64,000 nucleotides of DNA, taken from NCBI GenBank assembly GCA_951640195.1, contig OX621174.1:1054001-1118000 (forward strand), in the 5' to 3' direction. The first letter of the stretch is position 1, and each line of letters opens with the position of its first letter. The translations under genes were made by a program, and so were the position numbers. This DNA comes from Porpolomopsis calyptriformis (Eukaryota > Basidiomycota > Agaricomycetes > Agaricales > Hygrophoraceae). Below the pieces are notes generated by a model, which made no database searches, was not told the DNA's origin, and saw nothing but the letters and a program-made list of their open reading frames with translations. Shown here piece by piece: positions 45,958-56,974 of this stretch.

Positions 45958-46202
45958 TCACCATTTCCGTTCCACCTAGAACATCGTCAGCAAGATTTGG
46001 GGACCAAGAACAAGCGTTACTTTACCGCCTCTCTCAAGCATTTCCCAAACTTGAGGAATTCTTCTTTACAAGTGTCCTTCTTGAGGTCCGTATATGATGC
46101 GAAGATGCATTTTCCATACGCTGATGCTTGAGCAGAACATGTCACGGTTGAATGGTAGGCGAAACGACGCAAAGGCGTGAGGGTTTCCGTTCTTGTCGCC
46201 AT
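45958..46202 (-). CDS. NDUFAF8: Twin CX9C protein, NDUFAF8-like complex I assembly factor
   Basis: Two exons, 46026-46202 and 45958-45975 (50-base intron GTAAAG..CTAG), give 64 residues ending VERKW. If the intron is not spliced the protein ends at 46017, three residues differently. Two CX9C motifs are visible: CSAQASAYGKC and CKEEFLKFGKC, with TDLKKD between them. Spacing and the AxAYGxC and KxxCxxEFxxFxxC contexts match NDUFAF8 (C17orf89), which enters the intermembrane space by the Mia40 pathway and partners NDUFAF5 in complex I assembly. The ATG at 46202 gives the usual length. A CACGTG element lies just upstream (46226-46231). Confidence 0.72.
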
Positions 46203-46920
46203 GGTCGGTGTGACTTCCTGAATAGTCACGTGCTAATCCGTCACGTTCCACCAAACCGTCTGCCAATCCTAATCGTCTCTCGGGCCTTGACAGAACATTA
46301 CACTCCGTCTCGATCTGTTCTCTGTCGCCCGGTTCAAGTTCCACAACCAGCGATATTTTCAAGTCCGAAAATTCATCCTTGTGCGGTTACAACGATACAG
46401 TATCTGGATGCCGAGACGTTGTCTTACTGGTTCTGATTTTATGTGTCCCTTGGGTCACGTAACTGGGCCTACTCTCTCAATTTTGGAGACTGGAAACACG
46501 TGGCGTAATCGAGAGATGGCTTTTATCTTGTAGACGCCACTTTTCAAAGCATGGAATCAAATGGGCCTTGTTCAAGTAGCTCTCATTAGATCGAGTTTTT
46601 TTACCCCTTGTCTCTTTCTTTCATCCTTCACCGAGCACAAGAATGGTGGACGCAACCTCAACGAAGTGAATAGTCCAGTGGAGGACGATTCGAGTCATTT
46701 TCTATAAGTGCGTATTATTCACACTTATAGACGAACGGAGATTGAACCGACTTTGAGAAAGCTTTAAAGCCTGAACTCTGGCCGATCCTTGTTTTCCTTC
46801 ATCTTCCACCTTCACCTCTCGCAACACCTGTGGCCATCCCACCATCGCTTCTACCCCATCCAAGTTTCTTCATCACTTTGTCAACCCCCTTCCATCCCTA
46901 TCACCAACCTGATCCTTTAT
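46203..46920. other. Divergent promoter region between NDUFAF8-like and KEN-box genes
   Basis: No gene. 46220-46400 is the original of a diverged duplicate at 48101-48270 and contains CACGTG. A pair of short palindromic TATAAGTG/CACTTATA blocks at 46704-46731 could be a binding site. Confidence 0.5.
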
Positions 46921-47773
46921 ATGGCGCCCCACTCGTTCGTCGTGTTCCAAGATAGGTCTCCCCGAACACCACGACAAGCAGCTGAATTGATCCTCCAAGA
47001 GTTGGAGGTCAACAGCCATTCCACATCACGCTACGCTGCTGCAGATGAGGCCGAAAAAGAAAACCTCAATCCTGCTACTGGCGAATGCGCAGGACAACCC
47101 ACCCGCCAAAAAAGGAAGACATCTGAACTCGCTACCAAGTCCCAAGTCCCTTTAGCTACAAAGGGGCAAGTGGACTTCTCGGAAGCAACTCCCATTATTA
47201 AAAAACAAAAGACCGTAAAAAGAAGATCCGCATCGGAGAAGGATAGACGTCCAAGGAAGACAGGCTGGAAGGCCTCTGAAAGGTCTTTTCGAAGAACTCC
47301 ATCCCTTTCCAAAGTCGAGGAGGAAAGGGAATCTGAAAAGGAGATTGAGCGCATTCGTCTCGCAGATATCGATTCGAGGTGCTACGAGCTGACAGTGAAG
47401 CCTTTGGCGGATCTGAGTGAAGCTTTCGGTTGCCGGCAAGCTTTTATTCCAGAAGGCCGAGCCACTATAAGGGATGATGAAATGTCGATGGACAAGGTTT
47501 GTCTTTCAGAATCTTTGTTTGCGCGTTTGTTCTCATTCTTGGTAGGGCTGTGAATTCGATTTCGATCCCTGTGACTACCTGATGCCCTTGCCTCCTACAC
47601 CTCCACCGACACCCATTAAGTCATCTCTACGACACATGACGCCGTTCTCGACCCCAGAACGGAAGCTACTTTTCGCAGCATTCACGTTCTCATCTCCCTC
47701 ACCTTCTGCAGAAAAGTTCAAGAGGGTGAAATCCATTTGCAGGGGTTCCACACGCGCTTGCTCATCTCCTTAA
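46921..47773 (+). CDS. Small basic protein with a KEN box, function unknown
   Basis: Two exons, 46921-47496 and 47546-47773, with a 49-base intron and consistent phase; 267 residues. The N-terminal region carries EKENLNP, a KEN box with the usual following Pro-type context, and nearby SP and TP sites (RSPRTPRQ). A Lys/Arg-rich middle follows (KKQKTVKRRS, a possible nuclear signal), then the conserved-looking YELTVKPLADLSEAF. The C-terminus is proline-rich (LPPTPPPTPIKSS) with TPERKLLF. KEN box, CDK-type sites and basic charge suggest a cell-cycle protein degraded by APC/C, such as a securin or CDK inhibitor, but sequence alone does not decide. Start supported by the ATG at 46921 being the first after the CT-rich leader. 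Confidence 0.65.
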
Positions 47774-49041
47774 TCACGACCTTTTCCCATCATACTCGCA
47801 CCACTCTACTCTTGGCACCAGCTGTGCCAACACATTTATCCTTGATGTCCATCTATCTCTTTCTTGTTTTGTACCAATTGTCGTTTCCTGTCCTGGCACT
47901 CTCACCACTCCCTTATGTCCACATTTTTTTGCATTGATATATCTGTAGCCGTATACCGCTATTTGTCGAGGTAATTAAATTATAAACCAATTTCTCCAAC
48001 TCTTAAGAGTCAGATATGAGCCCCTGACGCGACAGATCAAGCTCACTGTCTTGTGCGAACCTCAACCCAGTCAGACTTCGATTTCTACTGGCGTCTCGTG
48101 GAATAGTCACGTGCCGATGCTGGAGACCATCGCGCCCTCGTCTCATCCTTTGACCAATGTCAGAACATTACCTCTTTTCATCCTCTCATCCATTCTCTGT
48201 CATTTCAAGTTTCACAACCAGCAATACCTTCAAGTTAGAGTATTCACCCGAGTGAAGTTGCGATGATATTCTGTCTTAGTCATCAGCAAATTAGGAATTT
48301 TGTTATAATACCATACATTCCCTCATAAGCCATTACGACGGACTACGAATATCTGCTAGCTCATAAGTGATTATGAGGGACAGGATCTCATAATGACACA
48401 GAATATGTTTGAAGTCTCGCAACGCATTACATGAACTGCAATGTTTGGATGGTCTTGTATTGTTTCGAAATGTTCGCTACCTATTGTAAGTGCTCACAAA
48501 GATGACACAATAGCCTGAGGTGCGCGGTGGTAAAATGTGGGATGTATAGTTACGCAATGAATACTTCCTCTCATGAGTGGTATAGTAAGCTGTCAGGTTC
48601 ATGAGGCCCAGAAATGATCGCATGCTGTCATGAATACTGGGCATGATTTCTTTTGCTCATAAAGTGTCAAATATATTTGATGGCCACGCAACGGGGGTGG
48701 GGGATGGTATGTATTAATAATGGGAACAGATTTATATCTCAGGAGCGGAGGTTTCATAGCCAACATATTTAGATTTATGTAACCAACGAACATGATCCTA
48801 GCTATCCATCCCGTTCCTTCGTTCGCACCATGCTGTCATCAATGCAACTGAGGTTCCCTGTGGTGGGTCATCGTCCTGTGATGCAAAGCCAAAAGTTTGC
48901 CTGCGAAACGTCATGAACGTGTTTTATTTGATAGGCCTTAACCACTCACGATGTCCACCATTGCAGCAATGTGTCACTTCGCACCTTTGCTCTTGCACCA
49001 CAGTCGACCTCGAAGTAATCGATAATGTTGTTATAGAAATG
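47774..49041. other. Intergenic with promoter duplicate and inverted repeats
   Basis: No gene recognised. It contains the duplicated promoter segment listed below and a short inverted pair CCCTCATAA / TTATGAGGG around 48321-48381. The right end (48900-49041) continues the reading frame of the DUF6698-like gene beyond its TGA. Confidence 0.45.
48101..48270. repeat. Diverged copy of the NDUFAF8-like promoter segment
   Basis: Ordered blocks shared with 46220-46400: GAATAGTCACGTGC, then CAGAACATTAC, then CAAGTTTCACAACCAGCAATA against CAAGTTCCACAACCAGCGATA, then TTCAAGT. CACGTG is kept in both. No coding part of the gene is duplicated. Confidence 0.7.
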
Positions 49042-50311
49042 TCAGTAGATGAAAAAATCGTCTTTCTCATTCCAGGAATTCATACTCAACAAAGAAGTCC
49101 GAAGCTGAGACAACAATCAATCGCTAAAGATCATGAAGCGTCGCAAGACACTTACCTGGCAGGCAATATACGCAATTGAACGCGGCGTAACCGATTGCAG
49201 ACCAATCAGAGAAGCGTTGTTTTCTCGAGAACCATTACCACGGCTGCGGCTGAGGTTCCAAGACTCAAGAGTAGAGATGTTGGAATTATCAGCCATGACA
49301 CTGTAAACAGAGTGTGGGGAAGTGAAGATGTGTTTAAATGCCTGGAGGATATCACTTAGAAACTGACGAAATAAATGAGATGTCCATACCTTGACTAGTA
49401 TCAAACTGCAGAGAAATCCCTTTTCCGGGTCCTGGGGATCAAATGTCCCTTGTTGATAGCAGAATGCTGGCCAGGAGTTAGCAGTGACCTTGAATCCAGG
49501 GAGAAACTGACGGATCCCCGCGCAAACCCTATGTGTAGTTGAGATGGGTGTAAATTCGAGGAGAAACAAAAAATAGGTACTCGGGGCTGTCCCAGTTAAG
49601 TTCAATCGGGCATAGCAGACGGCCGGTATCGTTGTGGCCAAATCCTCTGTCGATCTTGTTGGCAGGATGGAAGGGGGGATCAGGAGGTCCGTTTAATTCC
49701 GCTACCCAAAAGACGACAGCTCTTTTCAGGTTTCCAGTGTCCGCGCATCGAGCGGAATCGGCAGCTTCCTTGAGCTTACAAGGGATTGAATCACAGACTG
49801 AACTAAGAGTTGAAGACCTACAGATTTGATATACACGGTAAGGGCATCATAATCACCCTCGACAAGACAATTCTTCATCTGAGGAATAAAGCGGATGAGT
49901 TGCTTGTAGCTGTCGAAAGTGCGATCCTGACTGTCAAACAGTGAAGTCAATGTGAAAAGAATGCTGACTGGAGGTTACTCACGCGACAGTGTTCCTGGGG
50001 ATGGTCTCGATGTTCTCACTAACATCTTCTTCCAGTGCGACGCGCCGATCTCTTTCCTGCACTAAATCGTTGATGGATTCATAAAGTGAGACTACTCGTT
50101 TGATTACGCGGCCTCTGATCTTCTCGTTTGGGCTGTTAGAATAGGGCTCATAAATGATGGATGGCAAAAACTCTAGAAACACTTGCGATCTCTTTTTTTT
50201 GCCATGAGAAGCTTGCTCAAGCTGCGCGGTCAAAGAAGCTATATGCCATCTGAGAGACGTTTCCTGGTCAGTTTCGTCTCCTGATGGTGGTGAAGATTCG
50301 CCTGATGCCAT
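49042..50311 (-). CDS. DUF6698-like protein, probably truncated by TGA
   Basis: Exons: 49983-50311, 49822-49930, 49581-49768, 49390-49528, 49156-49341, 49042-49104; introns of 51-53 bases, phases consistent, 337 residues. The middle reads ADSARCADTGNLKRAVV, GFGHNDTGRLLCPIELNW and VTANSWPAFCYQQGTFDPQD, then FKHIFTSPHSV, the pattern of the DUF6698 family that is abundant in Agaricomycete genomes and of unknown function. After the TGA at 49042-49044 the same frame continues with HFYNNIIDYFE and LLQWW, which look like the usual end of this family, so the stop is probably a nonsense mutation at a former CGA. Four TCTAGA-centred repeats lie upstream. Confidence 0.72.
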
Positions 50312-50386
50312 GAGACTCGCAACAGAAGGGGGAAGAGGCCAGGCACTCTGGCTCAATGATTAAAAGTTAAAAGCGTGGTGGGACCA

Positions 50387-50458
50387 CATTCTAGACGGGT
50401 CACTCATTCTAGACGGTCACCATTCTAGACTCGGGTCACTCATTCTAGATGGGTCACT
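50387..50458. repeat. Four short repeats with CATTCTAGA
   Basis: CATTCTAGA occurs at 50387, 50405, 50421 and 50441, each followed by a GGTCAC-like block, just upstream of the DUF6698-like gene. A fifth copy with GGT before it is at 55222, upstream of another accessory gene. Could be promoter elements or a decayed minisatellite. Confidence 0.75.
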
Positions 50459-50629
50459 TAGCAATATATTCCAATTCCCGAATACACAGCTCGTGGATTG
50501 TCTTATCTTATCTTACAGCTGATTATTGATAAGAAAATCCCTACGAAAGCTCTTAGAGAATACAGACAACGTCAAGCAGGTTAGAGTCCACGTATTCGTT
50601 TGCACTGGACCTCTGCAGCGGATGAGACT

Positions 50630-51280
50630 TTAAATTGTCCAATCAAAACCGTGACTATTCTGATCATCTGGTCTATGTGTGGGAGAATAATTTTGAGGAG
50701 GAGTACCACTAGAGAAAGGAATGGAGGTTGGGTAAAGTAGTTGTTTTGGGCGTTTTGAGAATTGGAAGGGTGGGAGAAAATGGGGGAAAGCTGGCGTTGG
50801 TTGAACACCATGTGCTGGTAAGCCCATTGGATGAGGTGGTTGTTGTTTGGGTCGAGGCTGCTGTTGAGGAGAATGAGGGTGGTGGGGAGAAGATGGTAGG
50901 GTTGCAATTGGTAAAAGGATAAAAATGCTGGGCAGAGATGGAAGGCTTCTATTGGCGGTTAGGTTGTTGAATAGATTAGAGGAGAAGGACATTGAGGGTT
51001 GTTTGAAGACATTGCGAGCTTGTACATATCTGGAGGAGTGAGAATGGCTATCAAAAAAAGGGAGAGAAAGTGAGGAGATGAAGCAAAGCGAAAGAGGGCA
51101 AGGTGGGGTATCGATTCCGTAAGATACGCTCGTTGGTAGTAAAACCCGGTGTCTGAAGTGGAAGGACGACGATGGGATAATTAAAATGTTGCATTTGAGA
51201 ATTCCTTTTGATGGTCTTCTCATCTTGTCCAGACTCCTGCCTGCACTCGGAATCAAGCCAACATGACACATTGTACTTCA
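50630..51280 (-). pseudogene. Diverged partial copy of the 61.5-63.2 kb gene
   Basis: The minus strand reads AGRSLDKMRRPSKGILK, against VRRSVDNTRQPSKGILK in the gene at 61.5-63.2 kb. Downstream DNA is also alignable, ending with a shared GATTCGATACCCCACC-type block (here GGAATCGATACCCCACC). Further along, the frame is Pro/Gln-rich (PPHPMGLPAHGVQPTPAFPHF...) and open to 50630, but it no longer resembles the other copy. The copy lacks the long N-terminal part. Orientation is inverted relative to the other copy, some 11 kb away. Confidence 0.55.
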
Positions 51281-51551
51281 TGACTTATTCATACCTCGGG
51301 AACAGTGGGCTTGGGATGGCGCATTGGTTTTTCCTGATATTCAATGGATAAGTTATCCACGGCCGGGCGAGTAACAAAACACCCACTCAAAAATGTCCAG
51401 CGAGGGTAATAACTTGGGAGATTCTGTACTTGAGACAATCGAGGAATTTATTCTGGGGGAATAGTCCATTCTGGCTAAGTGTACAACAATGATAATGACA
51501 AAAATACTGCACAGAGAGCTTGGGATCCAGGTCTAAAATCGAACCCAATGA
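51281..51551. other. Intergenic, nothing recognised
   Basis: No motif or consistent frame. Confidence 0.4.
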
Positions 51552-52140
51552 TTACACTTCAGATCCCTCCTTGTTTTCGCTGTCGGTTACCATGTCGTCT
51601 GATGATTCAGTGGTATCATCGCACTCATCGTTGTAATGAGATTGATGGGTGTCGAGAATATCCAAAACCCTGTTGAGATGCACCCTGAGACTGAGTTCTT
51701 CTGGAACTGGTCGGGCAACTGGCGATGAACCGCGAAGCCTGAGTCAACTATGCAAGCGACCAATGAGTTGTTCTGCCTTGAAAGTCTCTTCAGCTGCCTT
51801 CAACGCCCTTTGCCCTATAATGGAAGTGAAGGCAAGTCCTTCTTTCAAGTGGGATTGAGTGACCTCTTCCTCAAGGCGTCGTGTTTGTCATATGGTGCGT
51901 GCTAGATCAAGTTCCCATTCAATATCGTCTGGCGTCGATGAGTTGGAGATATTTGTGAAGAGTGGGGGAATCTATCTTGGGTCACTTAATAATAATATTT
52001 GAAGAGTAAGTGGTTGTGCAACTTACGTTGACAGTATCGGAAAGGGGTTTGAAGAGGGGGACTGTATTTTCATCTTTGACAGTAGTACTCTCAGTGATGG
52101 GCCTGAGTTTTTGCGATGAAGAGGTCGAGTCAGGGTCCAT
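51552..52140 (-). pseudogene. Small two-exon gene with two in-frame TGA codons
   Basis: Exons 52027-52140 and 51552-51971 with a 55-base intron (GTAAGT..ATAG). The frame is open over 178 codons apart from TGA at 51888-51890 and 51744-51746. Surrounding sequence reads ELDLARTI (stop) QTRRLEEEV and IGRLHS (stop) LRLRGSS, where Arg would fit well at both stops. Predicted helical middle, acidic C-terminus. I do not recognise the family; it resembles short helical proteins that are common in Agaricomycete accessory DNA. Without readthrough it is non-functional. Confidence 0.6.
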
Positions 52141-53261
52141 TACTCTCAAGCAGAGTCTCTGAATGGTGGCAGAGAAAATCGGGTGATCGGGTGATGAAAG
52201 TTGGTGTTACAGTATAAGTATGCATTGTCATCTCCTAGTAACTTACCATGGATGCTGATGGTTCATACTCAAACTTTCAACATCTTATGCATGTAACATT
52301 TTCTCTCAGATGTTTTCCCACATGAGACCTACCCAAGTTATGGGCCCGAGGGCCTTGCCATTCAAATCAACGATTTCCAACAATTTGTGTTTGACTTAGG
52401 TCTGGCACCCTACGATGAGCCAAATTTTGGTACATCATATTTGAATCAACTTCTCCATTAATTTATATATTTGAAGGTAAGGAATACCCTCAGCTCAATA
52501 TCCTTCAAGAGACAAACTTTGCAGCCTCAAATACCACCAATAATCCTTCCGATCCTTACAATCTACTCCCCTATCCGATACAGGCCCAGACAGCTTTCTT
52601 GTGGGATCCGAGCATTCTTGTGCCCACAGAGAGTATTCTGGCTCAGGCCGATACCCAAATAGCTACAACTTCCGCAACTGCAGAAACTTGCCACGATGGA
52701 GCAAATGCGCAGTAAATTTCATTACTACTTTGTCGCACTCATTTTTCATTTTAGATTTTCAGAGAACCAAGGAAGATACAGGTAAGTAAATCACACTCGT
52801 CATCCCATTCCGCCGCGTTTGACCAATGTATTTGTCTAGCTTGGTCTACAAGCTCAGCCTCAGCTCCCCCTTCAATGAATTGAAAAGATCCATCCAACTC
52901 CAACGAGGTCAAGGTCTCGGAACAGCAAGCGCCAAAAGACTTCTCCAACCGCGACATCTTTGCTGGTTGATAGTCACAATGGCGATGACCCGGTGGGACT
53001 GGACCCTATCAAGATGAAATTCAAGGTAATGCTATCGACAAAAAACCCATTCCTGGACAAGGACGGTGGTAGACAACGTGATATCGCATTACAAGAATTC
53101 CTGGACGAGATTCTACTTACATATGGTTAACTGTACCCATCTTCCGCAGCCTACAAATGCTAATTTATTCCTATAGAAACCCCCTACAACCCCACTATAA
53201 TCATTGCGGCGGTGAGCTCTATTTCCCACTTATTTCATATGATAACTGAATGAAACGATAG
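52141..53261. other. Accessory DNA with gene remnants
   Basis: No intact frame. Around 53035-53130 are pieces in two frames (KKPIPGQG; RQRDIALQEFLDEILLTYG) that could be the 5' exons of the DUF6532-like gene with a frameshift. Confidence 0.4.
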
Positions 53262-53928
53262 TTACGAAAAGAGTTGTCAGGTTTTAGGTCGCTTCTAAAA
53301 GCCTTGGCCAAACCAATCATCAAGGTGGCGTACAACTTAGTCCCAGCAAGCGAGATCCTGTTGGGCTTCCACCTCGGCAATGCTCTCACAATTGAAGATA
53401 GCATCAAGACCCATGTAGAATCTCTCCTCCAAAATAAAATATACATCTATGGACCAGGTGAGATGGTAAGCTACGATTACTAAAGAGCTTTACTATATCG
53501 CTCACTTTTTATTAGGGAGAGGAGATGCCATTCGCCCACCTGGCTTTGATCACACTGATATCTGAGTTCTGGTTTGGGAAGGCGAAGGCAATTGGAAGAT
53601 GTATGCCCCATCTGTCCTTATTTTTCCCATCCATACCGGAAGGCCTTCTTTTAGTTGGAGCCACTGCCATAGGTGGACCGTTTCCTTCATGTTACCATGT
53701 ATTAATGAAGCCCAGAAGTTACACTCAGCAATACGTGACCTCCGCAATGGCTTTCAGCAGGATGCACCCTTGGGCATCGAGGGCGATGAAGTCTACAAGG
53801 AGCTCGAGCAAATTATGAACAAGGTCAAGTCCGATCCCAAGACTGCGCACATCATCCCTAATATCTGCAAGACTATCTCCCAGCTGCAAAGATATTTCAA
53901 TGGTATTCAGCTGGCAAGCACAGCATAG
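53262..53928 (+). pseudogene. DUF6532-like gene, probably defective
   Basis: Exon 53262-53465 reads LSGFRSLLKALAKPIIKVAYNL and THVESLLQNKIYIYG. After a 50-base intron, the exon from 53516 reads MPFAHLALITLISEFWFG, then SIPEGLLLVGATA. This order is that of the DUF6532 family of Agaricomycetes. Past about 53670 the plausible frame changes (to KLHSAIRDLRNGFQQ and the stop at 53926), so either an intron is missed or the gene carries a frameshift. The 5' end is not resolved. Function of the family is unknown. Confidence 0.5.
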
Positions 53929-54286
53929 CGCACCATAACTTGGTCGATTTCACAGTTTCAGCTTTCCAAGCATATTCCAAACCTCGGGAAATGTAGTATC
54001 CTGTATCCCACAACTGTATGATAAATCCAAACAACTTCCCTGTCAAGGAGAAATCCAGGTTGTTCGCGCAATAGGATAATCAAATTTCGCTACCACTACA
54101 GATAGTAAGTATCTTGAATTCATTTGATTTTGACTCAATGACTTGCTCACTTCATGCTGTCACTCGACTGTGACTATTCGGTTGGTTTGGGATTTGTGGT
54201 TGAGTCAAACCTGAAAGGCGGTACAGCGATCGCTTTGTTCATGCTTGTAAAGTACTTGATCTTTGTTCATATTGCAATAGATTCGT
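53929..54286. other. Intergenic, nothing recognised
   Basis: AT-rich region between convergent accessory genes; no frame of interest. Confidence 0.45.
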
Positions 54287-55125
54287 TTATACACAGAGAT
54301 TCGCGATGACGACCTCCCCACACCTGAACCGCTCAACAAATATCTGGTCTGCCTCAGCTAAGGTAATAGCCTGTTCCACAAGCGGGTTCAAAACATCTCC
54401 AAGGGCGGCTCGAGCGAGGTCCCTGACCTCATGTCAGTTCTTCAACAAGCATTAGAGGAATAAAACATACTCTCCATAGTAGACACCTGGGCACAAGCCA
54501 TTTACGACAACCCAGAAAAAATCGAGAGATTTTTCGTCATTGTCGGGTGCCAACAAGCGAACAGGGATAGTTGGACCAATAGCTCCGTTCAATACCATGG
54601 CTTTCCATGCCTTCTCGGCATCTTTGAGTGTTGAATAGCCTTTCCAAATGGCACCCGAATAGCTGTTGGTAGAGGCTTGGCAAAGTAGCCTGCAATAGGA
54701 TGCGCATAAGACATGAAAGTCTTGAATACAGAGACATACCAGTCACGAAAAATGCCAAGTTTGCATCCACTTGTTACAACATAGGTGACAAATTTCTTCC
54801 CTTTCGTTGGGGTGGTTGGCCAAAGCTTTTCTGCCTTTTGCTGTGCTCGTCCTATGGCTGAAATGAATGGGTCCGAATGATCGGTTGTGAAAGGGAAGCT
54901 TGCAGAAATGATGGGAGGTGACGGTGATGGAGATGACAGTGGAGACTCATCAAGTTTCACTGGAAAAGGATAATCAGGGAGGGGAGGCGGGCATGCGGGC
55001 ATATGGGCATAGATCTTCAATGAACCATGCTCACCCTTTTGCGTGTGAGATGTGATTAGTGCTGGTGCAAATAAAGAACTCTGAGCAAGCAATTGTGAAC
55101 GATATTGACTGAAACACCCACTCAT
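54287..55125 (-). CDS. Viroplasmin / RNase H1 N-terminal-like domain protein
   Basis: Exons 54740-55125, 54471-54689, 54287-54422; introns of 50 and 48 bases; 246 residues. A Pro-rich N-terminus is followed by KFVTYVVTSGCKLGIFRDW joined over the intron to NSYSGAIWKGYSTLKDAEKA. This matches the small hybrid-binding (viroplasmin-like) fold found at the N-terminus of RNase H1: a YVV.xG...GI+..W strand and a final KGY.T...A..AW helix. No RNase H catalytic domain follows; the C-terminus is a helical stretch (EDLARAALGDVL). Free-standing copies of this domain are common in Agaricomycete accessory regions. Nucleic-acid binding is plausible; role unknown. It is divergent from the next gene. Confidence 0.62.
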
Positions 55126-55433
55126 TCTGCCGTCCAATAGCTGCTTTGCATAAAGTGAGACCTAGATGAAAATGGAAAATATAACGGGTGGTGATTCAGG
55201 AACACGGAGGGATCAGTTGGTCATTCTAGAATCCCATCATCCTTGAAGGCACCTGACTTCCCAGAAACTAGTTTCTAGTTTCTGAATGATTCTACACTGG
55301 TACATACTCACGGATTTGATTGCATCTGTCAATGGAGAAGTATATAGTCATCCTTTGATATGAGAGGCGCTCCACGCGAATCAGTGTGAATAGCCCGAGT
55401 GACGACGATTCTGACCGTATTATCCATTCTGCT
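55126..55433. other. Divergent intergenic region
   Basis: Includes CATTCTAGA at 55222 and a palindromic CTAGTTTCTAG-type stretch near 55272. No gene. Confidence 0.45.
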
Positions 55434-56590
55434 ATGCCAAACACCATTGCCGCCTACCTTCTCAACCTTGGGCCAATGCCTCCTCCAAGGCTGCAAGATA
55501 TAGCTGTGGCAGCTTTCTACGCGCAAATAGAAAACTGTGTTGCCGATCCTGGATTTGTTCAGCCTTTGCAACTGCTCAAGAACAGTATGTTATAACATCA
55601 AAGGCAGAGTACCATGCAAATCGCTGACCTGACAAAAGATTGGGTTGCAGTTCAGATTCTGATCAAGCCAAAGACCCAGGGCGGGGTTGTCTCAACTCGC
55701 CTTGTCTCCTTTGAAAGAGATGTCCCCCATGAGGACTTCTTTAGCCACGTTTGTGCCTATATGGATGTTCAGGTCAATAGTGTACAACTCGGATATAAAT
55801 GGAACCATGAACGTCGCAGGGATCCCCCTCACCAGTTATTGACATTCGAGGATCTTGCAGAGGCTTTCGAGAAGGCAATTGAGATGTCGAACACCAAGCG
55901 ACGCAAAAAAAAGGTTATTATGGAAATTGTTAACCTCGTCGGTATCGTTCACTGCTATCAGCAATGTACAAGAGCGTTAACCTGACCTCACAGGATCCAC
56001 CCGTTGTCCAGGACCTTGGCAAAAGCCGTAGAACCAATACCCGCATGTCTGACCGGACCAGAATAGTCGTGAGTCCCAACGGCTTCACCCCTGTCGCACT
56101 CACAAGTATATCACTACAGCGTGATATACTCCACGAAGCTCACCTTTTTCGTGCGTCCCCCCCAACTCATTCCGGGGTACCTCCTCACCACAGGGTCCCA
56201 CCCCATCTTCCCTTCTGAGTCTTAACCAATTCCGACACCAGGAGTGATGGCAGTGGTGACACTGAACCATGCAGCGATTATGAGTTCGAGCTCTTGGTTG
56301 CTGATGTTCTCATAGCCATACACACAGAGCATCCGAGGTTCGACATGCTCCAATACGAGAGGATCCTGATGCTTAACGGGATTATTTACACCTCAAGTAT
56401 CCCTGATTTCGACAAGGGATTCTATGTGAAGGTTATTGGCATCGCACCAAGTGCCGTGGATATTTTGTTTGAGAAGGGAAGGAGCATGGCCGAATCCAGG
56501 AGATCTCTGGCAAAGGGAAAGAGGAGGGGTGTTGTGCATGAAGTGACAGAGATCGAGGAGGCCGAAAATGTCCAGGCTACTCAGGCTTAA
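55434..56590 (+). CDS. Hypothetical accessory protein
   Basis: Exons 55434-55584, 55639-55937 and 55994 onwards, with consistent phases. The second exon reads WVAVQILIKPKTQGG, DFFSHVCAYMDVQ, VQLGYKWNHE and TFEDLAEAFEKAI, a compact domain of a type that recurs in Agaricomycete accessory proteins but has no assigned function. The third exon stops at 56216-56218 unless a further intron joins it to SDGSGDTEPCSDYEF at about 56243, after which the frame is open to the TAA at 56588-56590 (helical region FDMLQYERILMLNG). The last splice is not resolved. Confidence 0.5.
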
Positions 56591-56974
56591 ACTACTGCAT
56601 GTTCTCTCCCATTGAATATTGATTTACAGCTTCCGTTTGAGAAATTCGCTTTGTTCCTCAAATAACCTTGTTGCAGACAAAGGTCACTGGCTAGTACGAT
56701 TTTGATGGACTGAGCAATTATGGCAACCAAGCTGACTACCATCAGCGAGAGCCTCAATCAGACATATGTATCATTATATAAGCCAACTGGTCGGGTGACG
56801 GTCATATATGTGATAAATGTCACACTTGACGAATCGACCGATATGATTATGTAATCACCCAAAGCACCCGCGTTTACTTCCCGGGCTTCAACGTGCAATG
56901 CCCCAACAACCTAGATGTACCATAACAGGTACCTCACATCGATACTATCACTACTACTCCTCTTAGGAATCACT
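56591..56974. other. Left flank of the Plavaka transposase gene
   Basis: No gene recognised; it should contain the left terminus of the Plavaka element, whose inverted repeats I could not fix by eye. Confidence 0.35.
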
